Positions 14,085-15,819 of a DNA stretch of 15,819 bases are shown here, in pieces; position 1 is the first letter of the stretch; each line of letters begins with the position of its first letter. Position numbers and translations under genes: made by a program. The notes under the pieces were generated by a model. It was not told where the DNA came from, made no database searches, and saw only the letters and a program-made list of their open reading frames with translations. The stretch is from the NCBI GenBank assembly GCA_035301285.1, contig DATGUN010000013.1, forward strand, positions 1 to 15,819, read 5' to 3'. The DNA comes from DATGUN01 sp035301285 (GTDB taxonomy: Bacteria > Bacillota > Bacilli > Bacillales > Amphibacillaceae).

Positions 14085-14855
14085 CTACACACCTAGTGGA
14101 ACAGTATACATGCCGACATCTTCATCCTCTTTGACAACAACATTGACATCATACACATCTTGGATCAACTGCTTTGTAATAATAGATTGAGGTGAACCAG
14201 ATTGAATGATTTTCCCATTTTTCATCGCTATGATCGTATCACTATACTGAATGGCCTGATTAATATCGTGCAACACCATGACAATCGTCAAATGATGCTC
14301 CTTGCATAGCCGGTGGATCAAGGACAGGATGTCGTATTGAAAATAAATATCCAAATTCGATGTTGGTTCATCTAGAAAAAGAAGTGGTGTATCCTGGGCG
14401 AGCGCCATTGCAATCCAGACACGCTGTTTCTGGCCGCCCGACAAGGTTTCAACCGTTTCATGCCGTTTTTCTTGTAAACCCGTCGATTCCAAAGCCCAAT
14501 CCACCATTTCCTCATCCTTATCAGATGCGGGTGCGAAAGTGTTTTTGTGAGGCAGACGCCCGTACTCCACTAATTTCTCGACAGTCATATCGCCTGGAGC
14601 GGTGTTTTGTTGATGAACAACACCAAGCAATTTTGCCAATTCCTTTGGTTTATAGGTGTTGATCGCTTTTCCGTCAAGAATGACCCGACCTTCCTGGGCG
14701 CGGTTATTATTCGTCATGATACTTAACAATGTCGATTTCCCCGAACCGTTTGGGCCGATGATGGTGGTGATTTCCCCTTGTTTGATATCACTTGAAATAT
14801 GATGTAGGCGTTTGACTTTATCAGCATATGCAAAGGATATATCTTTAATTTCCAT
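14085..14855 (-). CDS. Iron-complex/haem ABC transporter ATP-binding protein (FecE/FepC type)
   Basis: The protein has 256 residues from ATG 14855 (MEIKDISFAYADK). The frame is open further upstream, but that part is antisense-like sequence inside the permease gene. Motifs: Walker A GPNGSGKST (34-42), Q-loop VVHQQN (near 80-84), signature LSGGQKQR (138-145), Walker B LLFLDEP (158-164), D-loop SNLD and switch His196 in VLHD. It powers import by the membrane permease encoded just before it; the two genes overlap by 11 bp, so translation is coupled and the ribosome binding site is weak. Position between a FecCD permease and srtB points to haem or siderophore uptake. The family call is firm; the exact substrate is inferred. 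Confidence 0.95.
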   Translation of the reverse strand: MEIKDISFAYADKVKRLHHISSDIKQGEITTIIGPNGSGKSTLLSIMTNNNRAQEGRVILDGKAINTYKPKELAKLLGVVHQQNTAPGDMTVEKLVEYGRLPHKNTFAPASDKDEEMVDWALESTGLQEKRHETVETLSGGQKQRVWIAMALAQDTPLLFLDEPTSNLDIYFQYDILSLIHRLCKEHHLTIVMVLHDINQAIQYSDTIIAMKNGKIIQSGSPQSIITKQLIQDVYDVNVVVKEDEDVGMYTVPLGV

Positions 14856-15819
14856 AAATGCGATCACTCTTTCTAAGCACAAATATGAGGAATGGACCTC
14901 CGATAATGACCATAATGATCGATGCTGGAATTTCAACAGGGGCAAAAAGTGTACGCCCGAGGGTATCTGCAGCAACAATCAATAAAGCACCTGCCAGTGC
15001 GGAAAAAGGTATAAGCACTTTATGATCCGTGCCGACCAATGATCTAGCAATATGTGGAACAAGCAAGCCAACGAACGTGAACATACCCGCTATGGCTGTA
15101 GCGATCGATGCCAGCAAAACAGCGATGATGGAAATGACAAACCGGGCCCGATTCGTCCGGAAACCCAAATTCTTCAATGTCTTATCCTTTAGGGCTAAAT
15201 GATTGCACCAGCTATAGACAAGAAATGCTACGATAAGGCCGATCGTCCCGTAAATAACCATGATATGCACATCATCCCATGTTTTCATGGTCAATGTCGA
15301 TGTGGTTACCGATATATCAGACATCATACTGCTTGAACTCTGGGCGGACAACAGTTGACCCAACCCTGTGAACAACGCATTGATGGCGACACCGATCAAA
15401 ATCATCCGCAATGGATCCAGCCCCGACTTCCAGGAAAACATATAAACAAACAAGAATGCCAAAGCTCCCCCAATGAACGAAAATAATGGCGTATAAAAGA
15501 AGAGTGTCGGGAAGAAAGATACCATGACGATTGATACGAAAGAGGCACCAGATGATACGCCGATAATGCCTGGTTCAGCCAAGGGGTTGCGCATAACCGC
15601 CTGCAACAGGACACCCGATACCGACAGGGCGGCACCCGCAAACAATGCAATGATGATGCGTGGCAAGCGTAAATCTTTGATGATATCGACATTCTCATTT
15701 GTCCCCGTAAATAATCCTTTGATAAGTTCCATAGCTGTGATATCAATACTCCCTGTCACTGCCGCATAAAGGGTAACGATAACAAGCAATATCATGACAA
15801 CTATGAAGCTGAATACCTT
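14845..15819 (-). CDS. FecCD-family ABC transporter permease (IsdF-like), 5' end cut
   Basis: The frame is open through the right edge. 324 codons are visible, and a methionine at 15795 is preceded in frame by KVFSFIVV, so the true start lies a few codons outside. FecCD/BtuC features include LRLPRIIIALFAGAALSVSGVLLQAVMRNPLAEPGIIGVSSGASF near the N-terminus, GMFTFVGLLVPHIARSLVGTDHK, and ADTLGRTLFAPVEIPASIIMVIIGGPFLIFVL near the end, with about ten hydrophobic segments. It forms the membrane channel for a haem or iron-siderophore importer with the following ATPase. The substrate-binding lipoprotein usually encoded upstream is not in the window. Confidence 0.95.
   Translation of the reverse strand, partial: KVFSFIVVMILLVIVTLYAAVTGSIDITAMELIKGLFTGTNENVDIIKDLRLPRIIIALFAGAALSVSGVLLQAVMRNPLAEPGIIGVSSGASFVSIVMVSFFPTLFFYTPLFSFIGGALAFLFVYMFSWKSGLDPLRMILIGVAINALFTGLGQLLSAQSSSSMMSDISVTTSTLTMKTWDDVHIMVIYGTIGLIVAFLVYSWCNHLALKDKTLKNLGFRTNRARFVISIIAVLLASIATAIAGMFTFVGLLVPHIARSLVGTDHKVLIPFSALAGALLIVAADTLGRTLFAPVEIPASIIMVIIGGPFLIFVLRKSDRIYGN

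Noticed and set aside
14856..14978. N-terminal extension of the ABC ATPase
   Set aside because: This part lies out of frame within the end of the permease gene; the ATPase fold starts at MEIKDIS.

Overview
The window looks like chromosome from a low-GC Bacillota, most likely a halotolerant member of the Bacillaceae (Virgibacillus/Oceanobacillus/Lentibacillus-like; inferred). The pointers are the paired deoxynucleoside kinases dgk-dck, a YwaC-type small alarmone synthetase, strong GGAGG ribosome binding sites, a sodium:solute symporter, a very acidic lipoprotein and a Listeria-like srtB/FecCD iron locus. No phage or plasmid backbone is visible. The only mobile element is a cut IS256-type insertion sequence at the left edge.

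Layout. 1-640: 5' part of an IS256-family element (transposase on -). 717-3464 (-): tldD-tldE, a two-gene operon for a TldD/TldE metalloprotease. 3656-4156 (-): DJ-1/PfpI-family stress protein with an abnormal N-terminus. 4213-4535: a compact locus not represented by any long ORF, a 25-residue holin-like type I toxin with promoter, terminator and a convergent candidate antisense RNA. 4591-6039 (-): SSF-family (PutP-like) symporter. 6378-7226 (-): Met/Asp-rich lipoprotein. 7521-7592 (-): tRNA-Arg(CCT). 7785-9172 (+): dgk and dck. 9285-9432 (+): a complete TPP riboswitch with terminator, followed not by a thiamine gene but by the small alarmone synthetase at 9564-10319. 10444-10683 (+): thioredoxin-like CPVC protein. 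10684-12228: a 1.5-kb gene-poor convergent intergenic region dominated by 17 tandem copies of a 52-bp unit, each containing an imperfect palindrome. 12229-13125 (-): LysR regulator. 13271-15819 (-): FecCD permease (cut by the window edge), ATPase and class B sortase, the order seen in Gram-positive haem/iron uptake operons.

How the parts work together. dgk and dck salvage purine/pyrimidine deoxynucleosides. TldD and TldE form one protease. The permease and ATPase would import haem or a siderophore across the membrane, while SrtB anchors a cognate wall protein presumably encoded to the right of the window. The most notable points are the TPP riboswitch next to a (p)ppGpp synthetase, the unannotatable-by-size type I toxin-antitoxin locus, and the 52-bp repeat array. 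No database search was possible; family calls rest on motifs and remembered homologues.
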